DNA from: Cellulomonas sp.
GTDB lineage: Bacteria; Actinomycetota; Actinomycetes; Actinomycetales; Cellulomonadaceae
Assembly: GCF_017744555.1 (NCBI RefSeq)
Contig: NZ_JAGIBD010000013.1
Span: forward strand, 1 to 64,000
Direction of reading: 5' to 3'
DNA length: 64,000 nt
In this document: piece after piece, positions 1-8,141 of the stretch
How the letters are laid out: every line of letters starts with the position of its first letter
Numbering within the stretch: the stretch's first letter is position 1
Translations under genes and position numbers: made by a program
The notes under the pieces: model-generated
Databases searched by the model: none
Seen by the model: only the letters and a program-made list of their open reading frames with translations
Told to the model about the DNA's origin: nothing

Positions 1-219
1 GCCTCGGCGGTGGAGGAGCAGACGGCGACCACGAACGAGATGTCGCGCGGTGTCACGGAGGTCGCCACGGGCTCGGGCGAGATCGCCATGAACATCACGG
101 GCGTCGCCACCGCGGCCGCATCGAGCACCCAGGCCATCGCGTCCGTCTCGGACCAGGTGGCCGAGCTCGCGGGCCTCTCTCGTGACCTGCGCGAACAGGT
201 GGCGACCTTCACCTTCTGA
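1..219 (+). CDS. Methyl-accepting chemotaxis protein, C-terminal end (partial)
   Basis: The reading frame is open from the first base and ends in TGA at 217-219, so only the last 72 residues of the protein are here. They are an Ala/Ser/Thr/Glu-rich amphipathic helix with the repeated heptad pattern of the receptor signalling domain (VEEQTATTNEM is a typical stretch just after the hairpin tip that contacts CheA/CheW). It ends in VATFTF, a common C-terminus for actinobacterial receptors. The sensor and membrane parts lie outside the window, so the ligand cannot be guessed. No other chemotaxis gene is present nearby in this window. Confidence 0.85.
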   Translation, partial: ASAVEEQTATTNEMSRGVTEVATGSGEIAMNITGVATAAASSTQAIASVSDQVAELAGLSRDLREQVATFTF

Positions 220-301
220 CGGTCCATGCGCACGCGAGCACGAGCGTGCCTCGGCGAGGGCCGCACGGCGTGAAGAGGTCGTCCAGCGGCGTGGAGACCG
301 G

Positions 302-1327
302 CTAGACGCCCGGTGCGGGATCGGCCACGGGCGCGCTCACCTCACGGAGCACGCGGCGTGCGGGGGACAGGAGGGCTGCGTCCCGCACGTCGGCCGCGGT
401 CGCCTTCACGTAGATCCCGGTGGTCTTGAGGTCCCGGTGGCCCAGGAGGTTCTGCACGGCGGGCGCGGGGACACCCGAGCGGATCAGTCCCTTGGCGTAG
501 CTGTGCCGCAGGGCGTGCACGGCCTCGCCGTCGAACCTGCTGATGCCGGCGCGGGTGATCCAGCCGTCCACGAGGTGCCGCAGGGAGCCGCGGGTCAGGG
601 GAGTGCCCTGGGTCGTGAGCAGCAGGGGAGCGGAGGGCGGCTGCGTGCCGAGGCGGGCATCGCGCTCGGTGACGTAGTGCCGGACGACGGAGACGGCCTC
701 CGGTGGGATCGGCACGGCGCGCTGCTGGTCACCCTTGCCGATGACGTCGAGCAGGGCCTCCTGCCCGGCGTCGCGCATCGACAGGTTCGTGAGCGCGCAC
801 AGCTCCGCCGCCCGCAGACCGGTCGTCGCGAGGATCGCGAAGCACGCGCGCTCGAGTGCGGGCCACCGTCGGGAGTTCGGGCGTCCCGGACGGTCCTGCC
901 ACACGGTGGCAGCGAGCCGGGCGAGCTCGTCGTCGTCCCACCCTGCCGGCAGACGGGTCGGACGCAGCGGCGCCTCGATCCGCAGCGTCGGGTCGCTCGT
1001 CAGGTGGCCTTCCACCAGCAGCCAGTGCATGAGCAGCCGCAGCGTGCCGACCCGGCGCTGCACGGTGGCGGGTGCCTCGGTCAACCGGATCACCCGGTAC
1101 GCGGACTTGATCGTCGACTCGGTGAGGTCCGCGACGGAGACGATCGTGAACGGGTCCGGGTCGCCGGACGTCGGTCGCGGGGGAAGGCGTCCGTCGAGGC
1201 GGGCGATCTGCCTGGCCCACGTGGCGATGTCCGCGCGGTACGCCGCTCGAGACGTCTCGCTGAGGCCGCGGCGGGTCAGTGTCGCCCGGTCGAGCAGGAA
1301 CGGGTCGACGACGTCGATGAGCAGCAC
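302..1327 (-). CDS. Tyrosine recombinase / integrase (XerC/D-like)
   Basis: Site-specific recombinase of the phage-integrase family, about 341 residues. The N-terminal third matches a SAM-like core-binding domain (LSETSRAAYRADIATWARQ). The catalytic domain shows the full residue set: Arg in TGLRAAEL, Lys in VIGKGDQQR, His-x-x-Arg in HALRHSYA, His in LLGHRDL and the nucleophile Tyr in TGIYVK. The GTG at 1327 is my start choice; the frame stays open for another 160 codons upstream but that part reads like noncoding DNA. It is a lone recombinase with no phage or plasmid genes beside it, so it may be a relic of a mobile element or a stand-alone Xer paralogue. Inverted repeats lie directly upstream. 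Confidence 0.8.
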   Translation of the reverse strand: MLLIDVVDPFLLDRATLTRRGLSETSRAAYRADIATWARQIARLDGRLPPRPTSGDPDPFTIVSVADLTESTIKSAYRVIRLTEAPATVQRRVGTLRLLMHWLLVEGHLTSDPTLRIEAPLRPTRLPAGWDDDELARLAATVWQDRPGRPNSRRWPALERACFAILATTGLRAAELCALTNLSMRDAGQEALLDVIGKGDQQRAVPIPPEAVSVVRHYVTERDARLGTQPPSAPLLLTTQGTPLTRGSLRHLVDGWITRAGISRFDGEAVHALRHSYAKGLIRSGVPAPAVQNLLGHRDLKTTGIYVKATAADVRDAALLSPARRVLREVSAPVADPAPGV

Positions 1328-1381
1328 GCGGGCACCGTAGCGGCGGGGTCCGACAGGATGGGGAGCGTCATGAGAAACCTT

Positions 1382-1401
1382 CGCATAGTGCTCCCTATGC
1401 G
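1382..1401. promoter_or_regulatory. Inverted repeat upstream of the recombinase
   Basis: CGCATAG-N6-CTATGCG, a perfect 7-bp inverted repeat, lies 55 bases before the proposed GTG start of the recombinase. It could be an operator or a core recombination site of the Xer type (two arms around a 6-bp centre). The role is inferred from position and symmetry only. Confidence 0.45.
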
Positions 1402-1748
1402 CGGATTTCGGGCACTCCGCGGTTCGGAAAGGCCTCGACGGTGCGTCGGGGCGCACGTGCTCGTGACGCGTGCATCGGACGGCGCACGACGGCCGGCTTG
1501 GGCTGACACCGGGACGACGACCTCGGGACGCCGGTGCCGACGCCGGACGACGACTCGACGCCCGGCCGTCCACGCGATGCTCGCCGCGACGCGCCGGCGC
1601 TGACCCCGAGGCGTTCTCGAGTCGCGCAGAGCGAGCCTGTCTCGACGGTCCGTGCAGCCGGAGCCTCGCCGGCGCCTGTGCATCTGGGCCTGCCGGGAGG
1701 GATCCGACCCCTTCTGCGCCGTCCCGCTCGCTCACCGTCAGAACGCCG

Positions 1749-1762
1749 ATAATGGGCATTAT
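1749..1762. promoter_or_regulatory. AT-rich palindrome between recombinase and DUF1361 gene
   Basis: ATAATG-GG-CATTAT is a perfect 6-bp inverted repeat with a 2-base centre in the otherwise GC-rich gap. It looks like a protein-binding site. No target promoter can be assigned with confidence because both flanking genes read leftward. Confidence 0.35.
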
Positions 1763-1841
1763 GTCAATCCGGCGGTGAGGCCCATACCGTGCGGCGCCGC
1801 GCACCCCTCCCCGGAACGCCGCCGACGGCGCGGCTCGTCGG

Positions 1842-2549
1842 TCACGCGTCGAGCAGGATGACCGCCCGAACGAGCGGACCGACGACCACCAGGTACATGA
1901 GCCCGAAGAACGCGCCGCACACGAGCGTGAATCCCGCGGCGTCGCGGCTATTCCGCCCGGCCCGCAGGTGCCGCACGATCTTCGCCACCAGGCTCCACGG
2001 GTGCAGCACGTCCCAGCTGTTCACCCGCACGTTCCGGCCGATGTACACGCCGAACGACGCAAGCACGAGCACGAGCACGGTGAGCACCCGGATCTCGGCC
2101 CCCTCCAGCGCGTCCACCGCGTTGAACCGCACCCCCGCGTACGCGAGCTGCACCAGGAAGACGTTCGTCAGCATGTTGAGGACGCCTGACATCGCCAGCG
2201 AGAGCACGAGCAGGAGGTCGAACCACTCGGGCACCTCGTCCCCGGGTCGCCGGTGGCTCAGGTTGAGCTCCGTGACCAGGTACCCGGCGTTCGGCAGCAG
2301 GAGCAGCCACACCAGCACGACGACGACCTCGACGGCGATCGCGACGCCACGCGGCACGCCGGCCGCCAGAGTGATCGCGACGACCAGCACGCCTGCGCCC
2401 AGGACGAGCACGGGTGCCACCGACAGGCCGACGTTGAGCAGCATCGGCCGGTAGAGCCGCGTGTGGAACGCCGCCGCACGCAGCAGCACGAGGAGGACCG
2501 CCAGGGCGTTCATGCCGACGACGCCCACGAGGGTGGCCTCCAGCAGCAC
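1842..2549 (-). CDS. DUF1361 family integral membrane protein
   Basis: A 235-residue membrane protein with about six hydrophobic segments. It has the family's landmark motifs: PNAGYLVTELNLSH in the first half, then VPEWFDLLLVLS, a GVYIGRNVRVNSWDVLHPW block near residues 180-200, and a final hydrophobic helix. These polar motifs beside helices are shared by DUF1361 proteins, whose function is unknown. The GTG start at 2549 follows a purine-rich GGGAAGGGGG stretch. It is separated from the upstream methyltransferase by 99 bases and may be cotranscribed with it. Confidence 0.8.
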   Translation of the reverse strand: MLLEATLVGVVGMNALAVLLVLLRAAAFHTRLYRPMLLNVGLSVAPVLVLGAGVLVVAITLAAGVPRGVAIAVEVVVVLVWLLLLPNAGYLVTELNLSHRRPGDEVPEWFDLLLVLSLAMSGVLNMLTNVFLVQLAYAGVRFNAVDALEGAEIRVLTVLVLVLASFGVYIGRNVRVNSWDVLHPWSLVAKIVRHLRAGRNSRDAAGFTLVCGAFFGLMYLVVVGPLVRAVILLDA

Positions 2550-2648
2550 GCGGCCCCCTTCCCTCGTGGGCGCGAGCCCGCGCCTGCCTGTCGCGACGCT
2601 ATCGATGTCGCCCGCCCCGTGCAGCCCTGCCGCGTCGTGCGCGGCTGG

Positions 2649-3383
2649 TCAGGGGCGGTGCGCCTGGACGTAGACGAGCGCGGATCCCGCGATGCGGTCG
2701 TGGTCGACCTCGGCTGCCCCGACGAGCCCGGCGCCCGTGAGCAGCTGCACCAGTCCCCCGTCCCCGTTGCCCTCGGCAAGCGCATGCCGGGAGTTGTGGC
2801 CGTACGTCCTGCGCCGCCCGTGTCGACTCGCTCCGTGGCCGCCCGACCCGTGCCCGCCCGAGCCGTGCTCGTCGCCCGGAGCGCTGAAGTCCGCGATCGT
2901 CACAGTCCCGCCCGGGCGCAGCACCCGCCGGATCTCCCCCGCGGTCGCCGCCCGCGCGTCGGGGTCGACGTGGTGCAGCGCGAGCGCCGAGACCACGTGG
3001 TCGACGCTCTCGTCAGGCATCGGGATCGCCTGGCCGTAGCCACGCACGAGCGTCATCGGGAGCCGGCGGCGGCGCGCCTTCCGGGCGGCCTGCTCGAGCG
3101 ACGCCCGGTCGGGGTCGACCCCCGTGACGACGGTGCCGGGCACGGACCGCGCGACCAGCAGCGCGAGGTTCCCGGTCCCGCAGCCGAGGTCCAGCACCCG
3201 GTCGCCGGACGTGATCCCCGCCAGCTCGACGACCCGCGCATGCCGTCGGCGGACACCGCCGAGGCGGGTCAGCGGGTCGTACAGCGGGAGCAGCCACGTC
3301 TTGCCGGCCGCGGGCAGGTACGGTTCCGGCGAGGCACCGGGGGCGAGGCCGTCGATGAGGCGGACGTCGTGCTGCGAGCTCAT
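2649..3383 (-). CDS. Class I SAM-dependent methyltransferase
   Basis: A 244-residue methyltransferase of the UbiE/Methyltransf_11 type. The SAM-binding motif I is DLGCGTGNLALL (about residues 59-70), followed by the acidic loop GVDPDRASLEQA, the VVSALALHHV segment and RRVLRPGGTVTIADF. An unusual Gly/His/Ser-rich insertion (GSGGHGSGGHGASRHG) sits after the last motif. The ATG at 3383 is preceded by AGGTGA five bases upstream. It is divergent from the AraC regulator gene at 3503 with 119 bases between them, so it may be the regulator's target. The methyl acceptor cannot be told. Confidence 0.85.
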   Translation of the reverse strand: MSSQHDVRLIDGLAPGASPEPYLPAAGKTWLLPLYDPLTRLGGVRRRHARVVELAGITSGDRVLDLGCGTGNLALLVARSVPGTVVTGVDPDRASLEQAARKARRRRLPMTLVRGYGQAIPMPDESVDHVVSALALHHVDPDARAATAGEIRRVLRPGGTVTIADFSAPGDEHGSGGHGSGGHGASRHGRRRTYGHNSRHALAEGNGDGGLVQLLTGAGLVGAAEVDHDRIAGSALVYVQAHRP

Positions 3384-3502
3384 GGGGATCACCTGTTCCG
3401 TCGTGCGAACCTGGGGCCGTGCCACCGGGACGAGAGCCGCGGCGGACGGGCTACGACGAGCGTGCTGCGGCCGCGGCCGTGGGACCAGGACGGAAGTACG
3501 GC

Positions 3503-4507
3503 ATGGTGCGACGTTCTTCGGCGAGCGGGCCGCTGCTCCCCCGCACGCGGGTGCGGCGACGCCGGGCGGACGGGACGCCGGTGATCGCGTACCTGCCGGC
3601 GCCCGGCACGGTCCCGATCGGCGCCGAGCTGGTCGTCGGCGGCGACCTGCGGCCGGACCACGTGCCCGGGGACGGCCCGCACGCGCACGACTTCCACGTC
3701 CTCGTGCACGTCGAGCGTGGCGCCGGGACGCTGCGGGTGGATACGCGGGAGTGGGCCCTCGGCGAGGGCGACGTGTGCCTCGTCGCACCCGGCGAGGTCG
3801 TGCGCGGCGCGTCGGCGCTCCCTGCCGACGCCCGTGTGTGGCTCGCGTTCTTCACCGCCGAGGCGCTCGGTCCGCAGGCAGTGGCGCCGCTGGCCTGGCG
3901 CCAGCACCCGCTGCTCACCGCGTTCGGTCGCCTGGGCGAAGGTGCTCCGCGCGTGTGGCGGGTGCCGGAGCGTGAGCGGGGCTCGTGGGCGACGCTCCTC
4001 GGGCTGCTGGCCGCCGAGACCGGTGCACACTCCCCCGAACCCGTGCGACCGGGCGGGCCCGAGGCTGCCGCCGCAGCGCTGACCCTGCTCCTCGTGTCGC
4101 TCTCGCGCATGGCGTCCGACGTGGCCGCCCCTCCCCCGGCCGGCGTAGTCACCGACGCCGACGCGCCGGCGGGCGGATGGGCTCGCGACCCGATCGTCGC
4201 CGCCGTGCTCGACGTCGTCGAGTCGCGCTTCCGCGAGCCGGTCTCGACGCGCGACGTCGCCGGTGCCCTGGGCTACACGACAGGCCACCTGACGACGGTC
4301 GTGCGCGAGCGATCCGGCCGGACCGTGCTCGAGTGGCTCACCGAGCGTCGGATGATCGAGGCGCGCCGCCTGCTGGTCGAGACCGACCTGCCCGTCGCGG
4401 TCGTCGCCGAGCGCACGGGTTATCGCGACTCCACGTACCTGGTGCGCCGGTTCCGCGAGCAGCACGGCGTGACGCCGTTGCAGTGGCGCCGGCAGGCGCG
4501 CGCCTGA
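3503..4507 (+). CDS. AraC family transcriptional regulator with cupin sensor domain
   Basis: A 334-residue regulator. The N-terminal half is an AraC-binding cupin (HAHDFHVLVHVERGAGTLRV, then WALGEGDVCLVAPGEVV), which would sense a small ligand. The C-terminal 100 residues hold two helix-turn-helix units: STRDVAGALGYTTGHLTTVV and VAVVAERTGYRDSTYLVRRF, ending in the usual GVTPLQWRR. The ATG at 3503 has GGAAG seven bases upstream. The divergent methyltransferase is the likeliest target, by position only. Its stop abuts the stop of the convergent GNAT gene. Confidence 0.88.
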   Translation: MVRRSSASGPLLPRTRVRRRRADGTPVIAYLPAPGTVPIGAELVVGGDLRPDHVPGDGPHAHDFHVLVHVERGAGTLRVDTREWALGEGDVCLVAPGEVVRGASALPADARVWLAFFTAEALGPQAVAPLAWRQHPLLTAFGRLGEGAPRVWRVPERERGSWATLLGLLAAETGAHSPEPVRPGGPEAAAAALTLLLVSLSRMASDVAAPPPAGVVTDADAPAGGWARDPIVAAVLDVVESRFREPVSTRDVAGALGYTTGHLTTVVRERSGRTVLEWLTERRMIEARRLLVETDLPVAVVAERTGYRDSTYLVRRFREQHGVTPLQWRRQARA

Positions 4508-4999
4508 TCAGCGCAGCGTCAGGACGTACCGCTCCTCGGTCTTCGACGGTTCCCGCTGCGTCTCATGACGCTCCCCGGTCCGGGTGAAGCCCGCCCGGAC
4601 GTACAGGTCGACGGCCGGGTGGTTCTCGTCGACGACCCAGAGGGAAAGGGTCTTGGCGCCGTCGTCGAGTGCCGCCTGACGCACGGTGTCGAGCAGCGTC
4701 CAGCCGATACCGCGCCGACGGACCTCGGGCGCGACCCACAGCGACACGACGTGCCGGTCGTCCTCGGGTGATCCCGGTTCGAGGATCATGCCGACGATGC
4801 CCCGACCGGTCCCCGACTCGTCGAGCGCGATCCAGCTGGGGCTCGAGCGTGTGCGCATCCGCCAGTGCGACTCGCGGAACCGCTCCTCGCGCGCCAGCGA
4901 CGACCCGAACACCTCGGGGTCCTCACGCAGCGCCCGAAGCCGCACCTCCTGCATCAGCGGCCAGTCGTCCTCGACCACACGGTGGATCAGCACAGGCAC
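4508..4999 (-). CDS. GNAT family N-acetyltransferase
   Basis: A 163-residue acetyltransferase. The acetyl-CoA site is VSLWVAPEVRRRGIGWTLLD (about residues 85-105, with the R/Q-x-x-G-x-G/A core as RRRGIG), followed by the LWVVDENHPAVDLYVRAGF block that closes the GNAT fold. The N-terminal LRALREDPEVFGSS motif resembles acetyltransferases acting on small molecules or protein N-termini. I chose the GTG at 4999 because GAGG lies six bases upstream; a GTG at 5011 is also in frame. Substrate unknown. Confidence 0.85.
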   Translation of the reverse strand: MPVLIHRVVEDDWPLMQEVRLRALREDPEVFGSSLAREERFRESHWRMRTRSSPSWIALDESGTGRGIVGMILEPGSPEDDRHVVSLWVAPEVRRRGIGWTLLDTVRQAALDDGAKTLSLWVVDENHPAVDLYVRAGFTRTGERHETQREPSKTEERYVLTLR

Positions 5000-5029
5000 A
5001 GGATGCCTCACGGCGCGGGCTCGCGTGAC

Positions 5030-5173
5030 TCAGGGCTCCTCGCGCGCCGAGGCCCCGTGCCCTTCCGGGTCCGGGACCGCGCGCGCGACGTCGGCGATCT
5101 CCTCCTCGGGTCGCGGCGGCACGGTCTCGTCGTACTCGAGCTCGGGCACCTCGTGCCCCGGGGGCTGCGTCAC
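5030..5173 (-). CDS. Small acidic hypothetical protein (47 aa)
   Basis: A short frame starting at GTG 5173, preceded by a good AGGAGAG site six bases upstream. The predicted protein (MTQPPGHEVPELEYDE at the N-terminus) is rich in Glu, Asp and Pro, with no hydrophobic segment, no Cys and no known domain. It looks intrinsically disordered. It lies between the GNAT and MBL genes in the same orientation. The codon third positions are strongly GC-biased like real genes here, which supports translation, but the size makes it tentative. Confidence 0.5.
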   Translation of the reverse strand: MTQPPGHEVPELEYDETVPPRPEEEIADVARAVPDPEGHGASAREEP

Positions 5174-5231
5174 CTGGCTCTCCTCTCGGACGTCGTCCAC
5201 GCTACGGGGAACCCGGCGGCCCCGTCAGCCT

Positions 5232-5873
5232 TCACAGGTCGATCCCGTCGCCGGGATCGAGCACGACCGGCTCACCCGCCCCGCCGAGCCGGCCGAGCAG
5301 CGAGACGGCGAGGAAGCGGCCGGCGTCGCTCAGCAGCGCGTCGTGCACCGCGACGACCCTCTGCGGGCCGATGAGGCGGGCGTAGTCGATGACGTCGCCC
5401 AGCTTGAGCCACGGCGCGCCGAGCGGCGTGAGCAGGACGTCGACCTGGGCCCCCTCCGGGTCGACGTACGCGTCGCCCGGATGCAGGACGCCCTCGACCA
5501 GGTAGCCCACGTTCGCCACCCGGGGGACGTCGGCGTGGATCAGCGCGTGCCACTCGCCCAGCGCCTGCACGTCGAACCCTCCCGCGCTGAACGCGTCGCC
5601 GCCGCGCACCACGTGCAGACGGTCGGCGGACGCGCCGCCGCCGGACAGGGCGTCGACCACGGCCTGCGGAGCCCAGACGTCGACGCCCTCCTTCGTCGCC
5701 GCGGACACGCGCTCCACGTCGACGTGGTCGACGTGCTCGTGCGTGACGAGGACGGCGGTGGTGCCGGCAAGCGCGTCGTCCAGCGCGGAGAACGACCCCG
5801 GGTCGATGACGAGGGTCGCGGAGTCACGGTCGAGGCGCACGCACGAGTGCCCCCATCGGGTCAGCCGGGTCAT
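5232..5873 (-). CDS. MBL-fold metal-dependent hydrolase
   Basis: A 213-residue metallo-beta-lactamase-fold protein of the UlaG/YtnP-like group. The metal-binding motif is VTHEHVDHVD (His-x-His-x-Asp-His with an acidic neighbour), preceded by the LVIDPGSFS strand typical of this group; further His ligands are in GEWHALIH and VAVHDALL near the C-terminus. ATG 5873 begins MTRLTRWGHSCVRL, the usual first strand of these proteins; an in-frame start at 5891 would add six residues. The substrate is not predictable. Confidence 0.82.
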   Translation of the reverse strand: MTRLTRWGHSCVRLDRDSATLVIDPGSFSALDDALAGTTAVLVTHEHVDHVDVERVSAATKEGVDVWAPQAVVDALSGGGASADRLHVVRGGDAFSAGGFDVQALGEWHALIHADVPRVANVGYLVEGVLHPGDAYVDPEGAQVDVLLTPLGAPWLKLGDVIDYARLIGPQRVVAVHDALLSDAGRFLAVSLLGRLGGAGEPVVLDPGDGIDL

Positions 5874-5995
5874 GAGGGCAGTCTTTCCCACATCTGACCG
5901 GTCCGCCGGGCGATCTGGGCGTCGATGCCCGGTTCGGCAGGTCCGTGGCGCCGCCCGTTTCGTGTCGGGAGGCCGCGGCCCGTTACGGTGGCGCC

Positions 5996-6763
5996 GTGCT
6001 GGTGCTCGGGGTGTGCAGTCTCAAGGGTGGCGTGGGCAAGACGTCCGTGACGCTGGGTCTCGCGTCGGCGGCGCTGGAGCGTGGGCTCCGGACGCTCGTC
6101 GTCGACCTCGACCCGCAGGGCGACGCCACCATGGCGCTCGGCGTGCGGCCCGCGCCCGGTGCCGACGTCGCGTCCGTGCTCGACGAGCCCGGCGAGGCCA
6201 CCGTCCGCGGTGCGACCGCGCCGAGCACCTGGGCTGACGAGGGTCTCGACGTGCTCGCCGGCTCCGAGCGCTCCGCCACGCACGACCGGCTGGACGACGC
6301 CGACGTCGATCGGCTGCGCTACGCGCTGTCGTGGGTCCGTGGCTACGACCTCGTGATCATCGACTGCCCGCCGTCGCTGGGCGGGCTGACGCGCACGGGC
6401 CTGACGTCCGCCGACCGCGCGGTCGTCGTCACCGAGCCGGGGCTCTTCGCCGTCATGGCCGTGGGCCGGGCGATGCGGACCATCGACGAGCTCCGGCGCG
6501 GACCGGCGCCGCAGCTGCAGCCGCTCGGCATCGTGGTCAACCGCGTGCGCGCACGGTCCGTCGAGCAGGCGTTCCGTCAGGAGGAGCTCGCGACGCTGTA
6601 CGGGCCCCTGGTGCTCTCCCCCGCCGTGCCCGAGCGCGCCGCGCTCCAGCAGGCCCAGGGCGCGGCCCAGCCCGTGCACGTCTGGCCCGGGGCTGCGGCG
6701 GCCGAGCTCTCGAAGGTGTTCGACGCGCTCCTCGACCGGGCCCTGCGCGCACCGCGCCACTGA
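5996..6763 (+). CDS. ParA/MinD-like ATPase
   Basis: A 255-residue P-loop ATPase of the ParA family. The deviant Walker A is CSLKGGVGKTSVTLGLA near the N-terminus, Walker A' is VVDLDPQGDAT and Walker B is VIIDCPPSLGG. There is no N-terminal DNA-binding domain and no parB beside it, so this is not the chromosomal partition gene in its usual setting. It may position some other cargo. The GTG at 5996 is a plausible start (GGTGG four to five bases upstream); an in-frame ATG at 5945 would add 17 residues. It points toward the resR gene and ends 51 bases from it. Confidence 0.82.
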   Translation: MLVLGVCSLKGGVGKTSVTLGLASAALERGLRTLVVDLDPQGDATMALGVRPAPGADVASVLDEPGEATVRGATAPSTWADEGLDVLAGSERSATHDRLDDADVDRLRYALSWVRGYDLVIIDCPPSLGGLTRTGLTSADRAVVVTEPGLFAVMAVGRAMRTIDELRRGPAPQLQPLGIVVNRVRARSVEQAFRQEELATLYGPLVLSPAVPERAALQQAQGAAQPVHVWPGAAAAELSKVFDALLDRALRAPRH

Positions 6764-6814
6764 CGGCGCATCGCCGGGGCCGGGTCAGCGCCCGCCCACG
6801 GACGGATCAGGCGG

Positions 6815-7402
6815 TCAGCCTGCGTTGCGCGCCTGGCGGCGCAGCGCCAGCTCGTCGTTCGCGACCGGCAGCGGTGCGGACTCGTCGTCCTCGGCGCGCT
6901 CCGTCGGCAGCTCCGCGAGCGTGCCCTCGACCTCGCGCCACACGCGCCCGACGGCGATGCCGAAGACGCCCTGGCCGCCCTGGACGAGGTCGATGACCTC
7001 GTCGGCGGACGTGCACTCGTAGACGCTCGCGCCGTCCGACATGAGCGTGATCTGCGCGAGGTCCTCGACACCGCGCTCCCGCAGGTGACCGACGGCCGTG
7101 CGGATCTGCTGCAGCGACACGCCCGTGTCGAGCAGCCGCTTGACGACCTTGAGCACGAGGATGTCGCGGAAGCTGTACAGCCGCTGCGTGCCCGAGCCGG
7201 TGGCGGGGCGGACCGACGGCTCGACGAGCCCGGTGCGCGCCCAGTAGTCGAGCTGGCGGTACGTGATGCCGGCCGCGCGGCACGCGGTCGGGCCGCGGTA
7301 GCCCGTCGAGGTGTCCAGGTCGGGGAGGTCGTCGTCGAACAGCAGGCCCTGCACGCGCTGCGGCACCCCGACCACGGGTTCGGCGTTCTCGTTGCTGACC
7401 AC
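6815..7402 (-). CDS. resR: MerR family regulator, ResR/McdR-like
   Basis: A 195-residue MerR-type regulator. The helix-turn-helix is GPTACRAAGITYRQLDYWARTGLVEPSVR, followed by the wing and GTQRLYSFRDILVLKVVKRLLDTG. The C-terminal part (EVIDLVQGGQGVFGIAVGRVWREVEGTL) matches the mycobacterial Rv1830 product, known as ResR or McdR, and the gene order with DUF151, FtsR and GarA is the same as in mycobacteria. The GTG at 7402 has GGAGG five bases upstream. In mycobacteria this regulator affects growth and division timing; that role is inferred here from synteny. Confidence 0.85.
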   Translation of the reverse strand: MVSNENAEPVVGVPQRVQGLLFDDDLPDLDTSTGYRGPTACRAAGITYRQLDYWARTGLVEPSVRPATGSGTQRLYSFRDILVLKVVKRLLDTGVSLQQIRTAVGHLRERGVEDLAQITLMSDGASVYECTSADEVIDLVQGGQGVFGIAVGRVWREVEGTLAELPTERAEDDESAPLPVANDELALRRQARNAG

Positions 7403-7556
7403 GTGGTCCTCCACTCGACACGCATCTCGCGATGCGCACCCCGACTTGACTGCCTGCCACGCTAGGCCCGGGCAGGTGCCGATGCAACGAACCCCTGGTC
7501 CGGGCGTGTCGCCGTCGGCGAGTCTCACCTTCGACCAGAGGGTGAATGTTGCGCCG

Positions 7557-8075
7557 TCAGTCCGCGCGGGTGTCCTCCCCAGGCTCGTCGCCGCTCCCGA
7601 AGTCGTCGGGCGTGACGACGTCGAGGAACCGGCGGAACCGCTCGAGGTCCTGCTCCGACGTCGTGGTCCGCACCTCGATCCCCGCGACCGCCACGACCTC
7701 GGCCGAGCACAGCACCGGGCACCCGAACCGCAGCGCCAGGGCGATCGCGTCCGACGCGCGCGAGTCCACCCGCGGGCCGGTCTCGAGCACGAGCTCGGCG
7801 TGGAAGACGCCGTCCTCCAGACGGGTGATCTCGACGCGCGTGAGCCCCGACCCCGTCGCCAGGAGCACGTCGCGCAGCAAGTCGTGCGTCATCGGGCGCG
7901 GCGGCACGATCCCCGCCTGCGCCGACGCGATCGCGCTCGCCTCCGACGGGCCGATCAGGATCGGGACCAGCAGCTCGGAGTCGGGGTCGAGGAGCAGCAC
8001 GACGATCTCGTCGTCGGCCAGGTGCTGGCGCACCCCGACGACCTCGACCGGAACGAGCTCGGCGTCCTCTCCCAC
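7557..8075 (-). CDS. Bifunctional nuclease family protein (DUF151)
   Basis: A 172-residue protein of the bifunctional nuclease (BFN/DUF151) family, like mycobacterial Rv1829. The characteristic stretches are ILIGPSEASAIASAQAG, PPRPMTHDLLRDVLL, VDSRASDAIALALRFGCPV and the C-terminal FRRFLDVVTPDDFG. These proteins have a distinct fold; plant and bacterial members have been linked to DNase/RNase activity and stress. The GTG at 8075 was chosen by comparison with family N-termini; it lacks a clear ribosome site. It sits between ftsR and resR, 66 bases after ftsR. Confidence 0.85.
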   Translation of the reverse strand: MGEDAELVPVEVVGVRQHLADDEIVVLLLDPDSELLVPILIGPSEASAIASAQAGIVPPRPMTHDLLRDVLLATGSGLTRVEITRLEDGVFHAELVLETGPRVDSRASDAIALALRFGCPVLCSAEVVAVAGIEVRTTTSEQDLERFRRFLDVVTPDDFGSGDEPGEDTRAD

Positions 8076-8141
8076 GCGCCCCACGCTACGACGACTGGGA
8101 CGATCCGGCTGGCCGGGCACGGACCGGACGCGGCGGTCCGC

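Larger units (their letters stand above)
1328..1841. other. 514-base gap without a convincing gene
   Basis: Every frame across this stretch has irregular composition, and the short open frames lack recognisable domains. It holds the inverted repeat at 1382-1401 and a palindrome at 1749-1762 (ATAATG-GG-CATTAT), which stands out as AT-rich in this GC-rich DNA. I see no tRNA-like fold or attachment-site duplication. Confidence 0.5.

Noticed and set aside
182-1603. A 473-codon open frame on the plus strand opposite the recombinase
   Set aside because: It is antisense to a gene with a full catalytic motif set, and its translation is Arg/Gly/Ala-rich low complexity without domains. Long antisense frames are expected in GC-rich DNA.
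5996-6763. Chromosome partition ParA
   Set aside because: No parB or origin-proximal genes are beside it, so the P-loop protein is more likely a different ParA/MinD paralogue.
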